41,034 nt of DNA from an uncultured beta proteobacterium (GTDB lineage: Bacteria > Pseudomonadota > Gammaproteobacteria > Burkholderiales > Burkholderiaceae_C). Position numbers and translations under genes: made by a program. Positions 1 to 9,163 of the stretch are shown here, piece after piece; positions within the stretch are counted from its first letter, which is position 1, and each line of letters starts with the position of its first letter. The notes under the pieces were generated by a model. The model was not told where the DNA came from, ran no database searches, and was given only the letters and a program-made list of their open reading frames with translations. The stretch covers positions 1 through 41,034 of the forward strand of contig CAILZB010000078.1 of the NCBI GenBank assembly GCA_903838565.1, written 5' to 3'.

Positions 1-130
1 AAGGCCGACAGTAGATGTGCAGTCTGTTCCTCGTTTTATCGCAACTTCCCTTCATACCACCGCAGGAAATACCGTCTATCAAGGAAAAGAATTACGCCGC
101 TACCACTTGACTCAGTGGAAAGTCCCAGTA

Positions 131-159
131 GTCGGGTTAGCCCCCGGGCGTAACCCGAC
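131..159. repeat. GTCGGGTTA palindromic intergenic repeat, copy 1
   Basis: GTCGGGTTA at 131-139 pairs perfectly with TAACCCGAC at 151-159. The loop is GC-rich and can extend the stem (GCCC/GGGC). It lies 10 bases past the stop of the minus-strand acyl-CoA synthetase gene, so it could fold at the 3' end of that transcript. There is no T-run, so a classical intrinsic terminator is not shown. A degenerate second copy lies at 33142-33168. I see no gene in 1-130. Confidence 0.7.
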
Positions 160-169
160 ACCGGCGCCT

Positions 170-2827
170 TCAGCGCAACTCCAGGGTAATTTCGCAGGTC
201 TGCCCCGCTGGCGACGGGGTCTGCACGAAGCCGAGTTCGTGCGCCAGCAGCAGCATCGGCTTGTTCTCCGAGATCACCGTTCCGATGAGGCGCTGCGTGC
301 CCTTGTCGCGGGCGTAGCGCACCATTTTGTCCATCAGGATGCGCCCCAGGCCGCCGCCCTTGAGGTCCGAACGGATGATGATGCCGAACTCGGCGGCGAT
401 GTTGTCGGGGTCGGCGATGGCGCGCACCACGCCCAGCGTCTGCTCCGCCCCGGCGTCGTCCTGCTCCACCGCCAGGAACGCCATTTCGCGCTCGTAATCG
501 ATCTGCGTGAGGCGCGCCAGTTCGCTGCGCTCGATGCTGCGCCGGCTGTAGAACACGCGCATGCGGATGTCCTCGGGGTCGAGCTGGCCCAGGAACGCCA
601 GATGCTGGGCTTCGTCCTCGGGGCGGATCGGGCGCAGCGTGAGGCTGCGCCCCTTCCACGCGAGCTGCTCGACCAGCTGCGCCGGATAAGGGCGGATCGC
701 AAAGTTGCGGGCGCCGCCGGGCCCAGCGGCGCTCAGGCGGATGCGTGCGTCCAGCGCGATCACGCCCTGGTCGTCGGCCAGCAGCGGATTGATGTCGAGT
801 TCGGCGATCTGCGGCACATCGGCCAGCAGTTGCGACACCGCCATCAGCACCCCGTGCAGCGCGTCCATGTCCGCGGCCGGGGTGCCGCGAAACCCGCGCA
901 GCAGTTTGGCCACGCGCGTGCGATCCACCAGCGCGCGCGCCAGCGGCTCGTTCAGCGGCGGCAGCGCCACGGCGCGATCGGCCACCACTTCGACCGAGGT
1001 ACCGCCCTGGCCGAACAGGATCACCGGTCCGAACACGCTGTCGATGCTGGCGCCCACGATGAGTTCCTGTGCGTGCGCGCGGCGCACCATGGCCTGCACC
1101 GTGAAGCCCTGGATGCGCGCCTCGGGCCGGGCCCGCTGCACCCGCTCCAGCATGGCCTGGGCCTCGAGCTGCAGCGCCTGTGCATTGTCCAGATCCAGCG
1201 CCACGCCACCGAGGTCGGACTTGTGCGTGATGTCGGGCGAGAGGATCTTCAGCGCCACCGGAAAGCCGATCTGTTGCGCGGCGTCCAGCGCGGCCTGGGG
1301 CGTGGGGCCCACGCTGCGGGTCGCCACGACCGGAATGCCGTAGGCCGCCAGCACGCTCTTGGCTTCGCCCTCGGACAGCATCTCGCGCCCGCCGGCGAGC
1401 ACCTGCTGCACCAGCGTCTGCACGGCCGCGGTGTCGGCCGGGGGACCGGCTCGGGTGGCGGCTGGCGCCTGCAGCAACTGCGCCTGGTTGCGCCGGTAGG
1501 TGACGCCAAACCCGAAGGCGCGCACCGCCTGCTCGGGCGTGATGTAGCAAGCGATGTTGGCGTCCTGGAAGATCTGCCTGGCCTCGCGCACCGACTGCTC
1601 GCCCAGCCAGCAGCCCATGACGCGCGGCGGCGTCTGTGCCGCCAGCGGCAACAGGGCGCGCGCAATCTCGGCGCTGGCCACGATGGCCGTGGGCGCATGC
1701 ATCAGCAGCACGGCGCCGGCGCCCGGATCGTCATGCAATACCTGCAGCGCCTGCACGTAACGTTCAACCGGCGCGTCCCCGATGATGTCCACCGGGTTGC
1801 CGTGCGACCAGGTGGCGGGCAACAGGGCGTCCAGCTGCTGCAGCGTGGCCCCCGAGAGCTGCGTCAACTCGACGCCCACCTGCGCGGCGGCATCGGCAGC
1901 GAGCACGCCGGCTCCGCCGCCATTCGTCAGGATCGTGAGCGTGTCGGCGCTGTTGCCGCGAAAGCGCGCCAGCGTTTCAGCGGCCAGAAACAGCTGCTGC
2001 AGCGTGTCCACGCGCAGCATGCCGGCGCGCGCAATCGCGGCCTCGTACACGATGTCGGAGCCGGCGAGCGCACCGGTGTGCGAGGCGGCGGCCTTCTGCC
2101 CGATGTCGGATCTCCCCGCCTTCACCACGATCACCGGTTTGTTGCGCGCCGCAGCGCGCGCCGCCGACATGAACTTGCGCGCGGCGTCCACGGATTCGAT
2201 GTACAGCAGGATCGCGCGCGTCTTGGGGTCGCTGGCCAGATAGTCCAGCATGTCGCCAAAGTCCACATCCAGGTGTTCTCCGAGCGAAACAAAATGGGAA
2301 AAACCGATGCCGCGCGCGCGCGCCCAGTCGAGCAGCGCCGTGGTCAATGCGCCCGACTGCGAGACAAAGGCGATCTCACCGGGCAGTGCGTCGATGTGCG
2401 CAAAGCTGGCGTTCAGCCCCAGGTGCGGCGACAGCAGGCCGATGCAGTTGGGCCCCAGGATGCGCAGCAGGTGCGGTCTGGCCGCGTCGCGGATCTGCTT
2501 CTTCTGTGGCGCGCTCAGTCCCGCGGTGAGCAGCACCGCAGCCTTGGTTCCGAGCTTGCCCAGTTGCGCGATCAAATCCGGCACCGTGGCCGGCGGCGTG
2601 CAGATCACCGCCAGCTCGGGCACCTGCGGCAAGTCCTGCAGGCGCGCCACCACCGCCACGCCATCGAGCTCGTGGTACTTGGGATTGACCGCATACACCC
2701 GCCCCGCGAACGTGCCGCTGCGCAGGTTGCGCCACACCGTCGTGCCAACGCGCCCCGGCCTGCGAGATGCACCGATCACGGCCACCGACGCCGGATCGAA
2801 CAGGGAGTCCAGATTGCGAATGCTCAT
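170..2827 (-). CDS. Bifunctional NDP-forming acyl-CoA synthetase / GNAT acetyltransferase (PatZ-like)
   Basis: This 885-residue protein matches the length and layout of PatZ/Pat protein-lysine acetyltransferases. The order is a CoA-binding Rossmann domain (~1-130, VAVIGASRRPGRVG at 16-29), succinyl-CoA-ligase-like domains (~150-460), an ATP-grasp domain (~475-700) and a C-terminal GNAT domain (~728-885) with the acetyl-CoA loop GGGLGRILM at ~824-832. The ADP-forming acetyl-CoA synthetase phospho-histidine motif is present (SHTGALAGS, H250). From memory, E. coli PatZ lacks this His, so this enzyme may be a working acyl-CoA synthetase as well as an acetyltransferase. That last point is inference. 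The start ATG has GAGG about 8 bases upstream. The gene diverges from the SulP gene, and a paralogue lies at 33207-35885. The substrate cannot be read from sequence. Confidence 0.9.
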   Translation of the reverse strand: MSIRNLDSLFDPASVAVIGASRRPGRVGTTVWRNLRSGTFAGRVYAVNPKYHELDGVAVVARLQDLPQVPELAVICTPPATVPDLIAQLGKLGTKAAVLLTAGLSAPQKKQIRDAARPHLLRILGPNCIGLLSPHLGLNASFAHIDALPGEIAFVSQSGALTTALLDWARARGIGFSHFVSLGEHLDVDFGDMLDYLASDPKTRAILLYIESVDAARKFMSAARAAARNKPVIVVKAGRSDIGQKAAASHTGALAGSDIVYEAAIARAGMLRVDTLQQLFLAAETLARFRGNSADTLTILTNGGGAGVLAADAAAQVGVELTQLSGATLQQLDALLPATWSHGNPVDIIGDAPVERYVQALQVLHDDPGAGAVLLMHAPTAIVASAEIARALLPLAAQTPPRVMGCWLGEQSVREARQIFQDANIACYITPEQAVRAFGFGVTYRRNQAQLLQAPAATRAGPPADTAAVQTLVQQVLAGGREMLSEGEAKSVLAAYGIPVVATRSVGPTPQAALDAAQQIGFPVALKILSPDITHKSDLGGVALDLDNAQALQLEAQAMLERVQRARPEARIQGFTVQAMVRRAHAQELIVGASIDSVFGPVILFGQGGTSVEVVADRAVALPPLNEPLARALVDRTRVAKLLRGFRGTPAADMDALHGVLMAVSQLLADVPQIAELDINPLLADDQGVIALDARIRLSAAGPGGARNFAIRPYPAQLVEQLAWKGRSLTLRPIRPEDEAQHLAFLGQLDPEDIRMRVFYSRRSIERSELARLTQIDYEREMAFLAVEQDDAGAEQTLGVVRAIADPDNIAAEFGIIIRSDLKGGGLGRILMDKMVRYARDKGTQRLIGTVISENKPMLLLAHELGFVQTPSPAGQTCEITLELR

Positions 2828-2963
2828 GCTGCTGCCTCAATGACGCGTTGCCGCATGCGATGAGTATGCACAGCCAGCGCGCCACTTCGCTGACATGGCG
2901 CACAAACGCGCTTTTTTTCTCTGCCGCGACCCCAGGCAGGCGGCAGCAGTTAAGCTGTGGCCG

Positions 2964-4676
2964 ATGAACCGACTGCTGCCCCGATGGGCGCGCCCTTACC
3001 CCCGAAAGCACCTTGGCGCTGACCTGCTGGCCGGCCTGGTCGTGACAGTGCTGGTGCTGCCGCAGAGCCTGGCCTACGCCATGCTGGCAGGCCTGCCGCC
3101 GCAGGTCGGCCTGTACGTGAGCATCCTGCCGGTCATGGCCTATGCGCTCGTGGGCAGCAGCATGACCCAGGCGGTGGGTCCGGTGGCGATCACGGCCATC
3201 ATGACGTTTTCCGTGCTCAGTCCGCTGGCTGCCCCTGCGAGTGCGCACTACATCGCGCTGGCCGCGCTGCTGGCGCTGCTCTCGGGCCTGATGGTGCTCG
3301 CCTTCGGTGTGCTGCGCCTGGGCTTTCTGGCCAACCTGCTGAGCCGTCCGGTGGTGAGCGGCTTCATTGCCGGCTCGGCGCTGCTGATCCTGCTCAGCCA
3401 GATCGGGCTGCTGCTGGGCCTGAAGGTGCACGCCGCCAGCAGCTGGGATCAGCTGCGCCTGACCCTGGAACAACTGCCGCACGCCAACCCGACCACCGTG
3501 CTTCTGGGGGCACTGGGGATGGCCGTGCTGCTGCTGGCGCGCACCACGCTGGCCCGCTTTCTGAGCCTGATGGGCGTGCCCCGCCCCCGTGCGGCGCTGA
3601 CCACACGCTTGGTGCCCTTGCTGGTGGTAGTCGTGGCAACGCTGCTGGTGCTGCTGCTGGACCTTGACCGTGGCTACGGCGTGGCCGTCGTCGGCACGGT
3701 GCCCTATGGACTGCCGCAGCTGGCGCTGGCGCTGCCCGGCTTTTCCGAGCTGGGACTGCTGGCGCTGCCAGCCCTGGTGCTGGCCTTCATCGGCACCGTG
3801 CAAAACATCACCATGGCGCAAGCGCTTGCCATGAAACAGCATGAGCGCGTCGACGCCAACCAGGAGCTGGTCGGACTGGGCCTGTCCAACATCGTGGCCG
3901 CCTTCTTCGGCGGCATGCCGGTGGGCGGCGGCCTGTCACGCTCGGCCGTGAACCTGGCCAGCGGTGCCCGCACGCCGCTGGCCAGCATCGTGTCCGCGCT
4001 GTTCATGCTGGTCATCGTGCTGCTGGGGACGAGCTGGTTTGCCCGCATTCCGCTGGCCATACTGGCGGCCAGCATTGTGGTGGCCGCGCTCAGCATGATC
4101 GATGTGGCAGAACTGCGGCGCGCCTGGGACTACGACCGCGCCGATGCCGTCGCCTTTCTGGGCACGGCGCTGGGCGTGCTGCTCCTGGGCCTGCAGTGGG
4201 GCATTGCGCTGGGCATCGGCCTGTCGCTGGCCAGCCTGCTGTACCGCGCCAGCACGCCGCACATTGCCGTGGTCGGGCGCATCCTGGACACTGAGCACTT
4301 TCGCAACCTCGAACGCCACGGCGTGGAAACCCTGCCCGGCGTGCTGTTCCTGCGCATCGACGAAAGCCTGTTCTTTGGCAACCTGAGCGCGATCGAATCG
4401 CGCCTGATGAGCGAGATCGCCAGGCTGCCCGATGTTCACGACGTGGTGCTCATCATGAGCGCCGTGAACCGGGTGGATCTGACCGCACTGGAGGCGTTCA
4501 CCGAGATCCACGAGGAGCTGCGCGCGCGCGGCATCGAACTCAACCTGGCGGAGGTCAAGGGACCGGTGCAAGACCGCATGCTGAACACCGCGTTGTGGAA
4601 GAGCCTGTCGGGGCGGGTGCATCTGTCGGCGAACGCCGCTTTCGAGTTCCTGAAAGCCTCAGCCTCGCGCCTTTGA
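2964..4676 (+). CDS. SulP-family inorganic anion transporter with STAS domain
   Basis: This 570-residue inner-membrane protein carries the SulP signature near its N-terminus (PQSLAYAMLAGLPPQVGLY), then about a dozen hydrophobic segments. A C-terminal cytoplasmic STAS domain spans ~435-560. SulP proteins move sulfate, bicarbonate or other anions; the substrate is not predictable here. I chose the ATG at 2964, where the protein begins MNRLLPRWARPYPRKHLGAD, because the 23 residues of open frame upstream look unlike the family. The ribosome site is weak, and TTAAGCT at 2950-2956 could be a -10 close to the start. The gene converges on the hemerythrin-kinase gene with a 16-base gap and no visible terminator. 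It lies far from the sulfotransferase/APS kinase genes at 31-33 kb, so I do not link them. Confidence 0.9.
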   Translation: MNRLLPRWARPYPRKHLGADLLAGLVVTVLVLPQSLAYAMLAGLPPQVGLYVSILPVMAYALVGSSMTQAVGPVAITAIMTFSVLSPLAAPASAHYIALAALLALLSGLMVLAFGVLRLGFLANLLSRPVVSGFIAGSALLILLSQIGLLLGLKVHAASSWDQLRLTLEQLPHANPTTVLLGALGMAVLLLARTTLARFLSLMGVPRPRAALTTRLVPLLVVVVATLLVLLLDLDRGYGVAVVGTVPYGLPQLALALPGFSELGLLALPALVLAFIGTVQNITMAQALAMKQHERVDANQELVGLGLSNIVAAFFGGMPVGGGLSRSAVNLASGARTPLASIVSALFMLVIVLLGTSWFARIPLAILAASIVVAALSMIDVAELRRAWDYDRADAVAFLGTALGVLLLGLQWGIALGIGLSLASLLYRASTPHIAVVGRILDTEHFRNLERHGVETLPGVLFLRIDESLFFGNLSAIESRLMSEIARLPDVHDVVLIMSAVNRVDLTALEAFTEIHEELRARGIELNLAEVKGPVQDRMLNTALWKSLSGRVHLSANAAFEFLKASASRL

Positions 4677-4692
4677 CAGCGGCGTTGGCGCG

Positions 4693-6183
<1,491 letters not shown>

Positions 6184-6237
6184 GGGGTGACTCGGTTGCG
6201 GTGCGCGCTCGAAGCTTGGAAACGGAAGAATTCCGAA

Positions 6238-6807
6238 CTACCCGCCCAGGCCGAGGGCGGACGCATCCATCAGCACCGAGCCGTCCGTGTCCCAGACCAC
6301 GTGCGTGATGCCGGGCTCCTCGGCCTCGAGCCGCTTGAACTCCAGTTCCTGCGCCGAGATCGTGCCATTCGCCAGCCGGGCCTGGTCCGCCAGCCGCTGG
6401 TTTTCCAGCATGAGGTCGCGCAGCGCGAGCGCCTGAGCGAGCGCGCTGACCAGCTCGTAGTCGTTCCAGGGTTTGGAGATGAAGCGGCTGATGCCGGCCT
6501 CATTGATGGCCGCGATCAGGCCGTTCAGGTCGGCGTAGCCGGAAAAGATCATGCGCACGGCGTCGGGCTGGATCTCGCGCACCGCCTTGAGCAACTGCAC
6601 GCCGTCCATCCCCGGCATGCGGTAATCCGACAACACCAGGTCGTAGGCCGTGTGGCGCGCCTTCTCCAGCGCCTCCAGCGGTGAGCTGAAGGTGTCGATC
6701 GTGAGCTTGTAGTGCTTATCGGCGGCCGTGCACGGGGTCAGCGTCAGCACCCGCTTGAGCGCCTTCAATATCGATTCTTCATCGTCAACGATCAAAATTC
6801 TGCTCAT
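6238..6807 (-). CDS. Single-domain response regulator (REC with C-terminal extension)
   Basis: The 189-residue protein is a receiver: acidic pocket VDDE (7-10), phospho-acceptor D61 in LSDYRMPGMDG, and the GYAD and KPWND motifs typical of receivers of the RpfG/HD-GYP group. An unusual insertion of about 10 residues (around TPCTAADKHY, 24-33) follows the first helix. About 60 residues after the receiver (VWDTDGSVLMDASALGLGG at the end) match no output domain I recognise. It probably relays phosphate or acts by protein contact. The gene starts 3 bases after the REC-HD-GYP stop and precedes the hemerythrin kinase, so it belongs to the same transcript. A protein phosphorylated by that kinase is the natural guess but is not shown by the sequence. 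Confidence 0.88.
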   Translation of the reverse strand: MSRILIVDDEESILKALKRVLTLTPCTAADKHYKLTIDTFSSPLEALEKARHTAYDLVLSDYRMPGMDGVQLLKAVREIQPDAVRMIFSGYADLNGLIAAINEAGISRFISKPWNDYELVSALAQALALRDLMLENQRLADQARLANGTISAQELEFKRLEAEEPGITHVVWDTDGSVLMDASALGLGG

Positions 6808-6810
6808 GGC

Positions 6811-8121
6811 TTACTCCTGTTTTTCCACCCGTACCTGCAGCCACAGCGGCTCTCCACGGCGCACCGCCAGGCTCCTGATCTGCCCCACCATCGCCGGCGT
6901 CAACAAGATGTCCGCGGCCAGCAACAGCGCGCCGTTGTCCGCGAGGAAGTCGCGCGCCAGCACCATGCCGGGCTGAAGCTGGCCGGCGGCTACGCGTTTC
7001 TCCCCCGACTGGCCTTCGCGCTCCTGCTCCAGCAGCTGCGCAAAGGCCTCCACCAGGGCCGGGTCGTAGCGCTTGCCCGCGAGCTGGCGCAGCATCGCCA
7101 GCGCCTGCTCGGGCGTGAGGCGCTTCTCGGCCAGAGTGCCGATCTGGAAGCCATCGAAGTCGTTCACCACCGCCAAGATGCGGCTTCCCAGCGGGATCTC
7201 CTCGCCGCACAGGCTGTCCGGGAATCCGTGGCCGTTGAACTGCTCATGGTGCGAGCGGATCAGTCGCGCCGCCTCGCGCAATTCCTCCAGCGGCATCAGC
7301 GCGGCCTCGCCGTCAGTGGCGTGGCGGCAGTATTCCGCCATCTGGGTGCCGTTCATGGCCGACACCGGGCGCGTCAGCAGCGCATCCGACAGGCCCAGCT
7401 TCCCGATGTCGTGCAGCAGGCCCGCCAGAAAGATGTCGTGACTCGCGCGCTCGTCCAGACCGCGCGCCTGCGCCAGTCGGCGCGCCAGTTCGCTCACGCG
7501 GCGCGAATGGCCCGCAATCACGCCACCGCGCAACTCGATCAGGCCGGTGAACATCTTGATCGACACCAGGAATTTCTGCTTCAGCTGCTGATTCGCCAGA
7601 TTCAGAAAACTGTTGACCTGATGCAGCTCGGCGGTGCGCTCGGTCACCCTGCGCTCGAGGCCCTCGTTGAGCTCGCGCAACTGCTCGTTCTGCTGCCGCG
7701 TCAGGGCCTGCAGGCGCTCGTTTTCCGCCAGCAATTGGGCGCGTTCCAGCGCCTCCTTGATGATCAGCGGCAGCTCGCTGTCGTTCCACGGCTTGGCAAT
7801 GTAGCGGTAGATCTGCCCGCGGTTGATGGCGTTGACGGTGGAGGCGATGTCGGCATAACCCGTGAGCAGCAGACGCATCACCTGCGGCCAGCGCTGGCGC
7901 ACCTGCTCCAGGAATTGCGCGCCGTCCATCTGCGGCATGCGCATATCCGAGATCACCAGATCCACCGGCTCCTGGGCCAGAATCTCCAGGCCGGCAGCAC
8001 CGCTCTGCGCGGTCAGCACGCGCCAGCCCGAGGGCCGCAACAGGCGCCTGAGAGCCGACAGGATGTTCACCTCGTCGTCCACGCACAGGATCGTGGCGGT
8101 GGCTGGCGGCAGATCAGGCAT
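6811..8121 (-). CDS. Response regulator with HD-GYP domain (putative c-di-GMP phosphodiesterase)
   Basis: The 436-residue protein has a receiver (1-125; phospho-acceptor D59; KPWND at 110-114), a coiled-coil linker (~125-185), an HD-GYP domain (~185-365) and a C-terminal extension. Metal-binding motifs are visible: H205, HD at 237-238 (LLHDIGK), H267, HH at 291-292 and D321/D323. The GYP motif reads GHGFP (297-301), a variant still found in this group. HD-GYP enzymes hydrolyse c-di-GMP to pGpG or GMP. The start at 8121 (MPDLPPATATILCVDDE) was chosen because AGGAA lies 9 bases upstream at 8131-8135 and it leaves a 14-base gap after the HDOD gene. The longer open frame would overlap that gene with Arg-rich sequence. 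It resembles RpfG in layout, but its neighbour kinase is a hemerythrin fusion rather than RpfC. Confidence 0.9.
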   Translation of the reverse strand: MPDLPPATATILCVDDEVNILSALRRLLRPSGWRVLTAQSGAAGLEILAQEPVDLVISDMRMPQMDGAQFLEQVRQRWPQVMRLLLTGYADIASTVNAINRGQIYRYIAKPWNDSELPLIIKEALERAQLLAENERLQALTRQQNEQLRELNEGLERRVTERTAELHQVNSFLNLANQQLKQKFLVSIKMFTGLIELRGGVIAGHSRRVSELARRLAQARGLDERASHDIFLAGLLHDIGKLGLSDALLTRPVSAMNGTQMAEYCRHATDGEAALMPLEELREAARLIRSHHEQFNGHGFPDSLCGEEIPLGSRILAVVNDFDGFQIGTLAEKRLTPEQALAMLRQLAGKRYDPALVEAFAQLLEQEREGQSGEKRVAAGQLQPGMVLARDFLADNGALLLAADILLTPAMVGQIRSLAVRRGEPLWLQVRVEKQE

Positions 8122-8135
8122 GGGCAACCGATTCC

Positions 8136-8978
8136 TTATAAATGGAGAGCGACTCGAGCCGCCTCGAACTGCTTTTCTGCCAAAGACAGGACCTCGAGCA
8201 ACACGGCGTCGTTGAGACCGAGATGTTGCCACAGACCCACGGGCACGGCGGGCACCAGGTCATCCGGGTCATCCGAAAAATCCAGCGCATGGGCCATGGC
8301 GTCTGCCGCCATCACAACCCGGGTCAATGGCAGGAAGCCCGCGCAGTGCGCCGCATGGTGGCTGGTCACCGCCTGCTGCAGGGCTTGCGGAAAATTCCAG
8401 TGCTGCAGCAGTGCCTGTGCGGCCATGGCGTGGTCCAGATCCAGCACGCTGCGCTCGGCCTGCAGCAGGCTGCAATCGTGTTCCGCGCGATAGGCCATCG
8501 CCGCGCGGTACTGCGGCTCGAACTGGGTCGCCAGCACCAGGCGACCGATGTCGTGCAACAGGCCTGCAACGTAGGCTTGATCGGCGTTCAACTCCATCTG
8601 AACGGCCAGTTCCCGGGCGCACACCGCCGCACCCAGGGCGTGCCGCCAGAACGGGGCGAGGTCGAGGGTCGCGGGCGTCGCCTGCGCGAACGTCCCCATC
8701 AGGGCCGCGGTCATGGCCAGTCGGCGCACCGTGTGCAAGCCCACGATCGCGATGGCCTCCTGCAGCGTCGAGATCTGGCGCGCCATGCCGTAGAAGGAAG
8801 AGTTGGCCATGCGCAGCGTTTTCGCCGTGAGCGCCTGGTCCTGCTCAATCTTCTGCACCAAGCTATCGAGATCCACCCCTTCGCGCTCGATCACCCCCAG
8901 CAGTTCCAGCACCACCGTTGGCAACGACGGCAGGTTGCCAACTCGCCGCAGGATGTCCTGCTCGGTGATGGCGTTCAT
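8136..8978 (-). CDS. HDOD domain protein
   Basis: The 280-residue protein is almost entirely one HDOD domain. It starts with RVGNLPSLPTVVLELL and contains the helical core with MANSSFYG (~56-63) and the VAGLLHDIGRLVLA block. HDOD domains are related to HD hydrolases but usually act as protein-interaction modules in signalling. Here an HD pair is retained in LLHDIGR, so catalysis cannot be excluded. The start at 8978 fits the family N-terminus and gives an ATGA overlap with the upstream small frame (stop at 8975-8977), consistent with translational coupling. It lies between the 1630-residue sensor and the REC-HD-GYP protein. A role as scaffold or adaptor for the operon is inferred. Confidence 0.88.
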   Translation of the reverse strand: MNAITEQDILRRVGNLPSLPTVVLELLGVIEREGVDLDSLVQKIEQDQALTAKTLRMANSSFYGMARQISTLQEAIAIVGLHTVRRLAMTAALMGTFAQATPATLDLAPFWRHALGAAVCARELAVQMELNADQAYVAGLLHDIGRLVLATQFEPQYRAAMAYRAEHDCSLLQAERSVLDLDHAMAAQALLQHWNFPQALQQAVTSHHAAHCAGFLPLTRVVMAADAMAHALDFSDDPDDLVPAVPVGLWQHLGLNDAVLLEVLSLAEKQFEAARVALHL

Positions 8979-9163
8979 GGCGCAGGCACTCCCCGGTGCC
9001 GGGCCAGCAGTTCGTGCAGGTAGCGATCGCCCGGCGCCGCGCTGGCGTTGCGAAACAGACGGCGCAGACGGGCACGCGCTTGCTGCTGGCTTGCGCTGAG
9101 CGCAGGCCGTGCCGCCACATCGGCGCTCGGCACGCTGGCAGCGGTGGGCTTGATCTCCTTCAA
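8975..9163 (-). CDS. Putative 62-residue protein, TTG start, overlapping both neighbours
   Basis: Between the stop of the 1630-residue gene (9160) and the HDOD start (8978) lies a gap of ~180 bases that one open frame fills exactly. A TTG at 9163-9161 overlaps the upstream TGA (TTGA), and its own TGA overlaps the HDOD ATG (ATGA). The product would be basic and partly helical (QQQARARLRRLFRNA in the middle), with no family I recognise. There is no good ribosome site before the TTG, so translation would rely on coupling. An in-frame GTG about 10 codons later is an alternative start. It could also be non-coding spacer. The double overlap is the main argument for it. Confidence 0.4.
   Translation of the reverse strand: MKEIKPTAASVPSADVAARPALSASQQQARARLRRLFRNASAAPGDRYLHELLARHRGVPAP

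Noticed and set aside
17..2863. 948-residue open frame on the plus strand opposite the first PatZ-like gene
   Set aside because: It is Arg/His/Gln-rich antisense of a real gene in GC-rich DNA; similar frames oppose most genes here.
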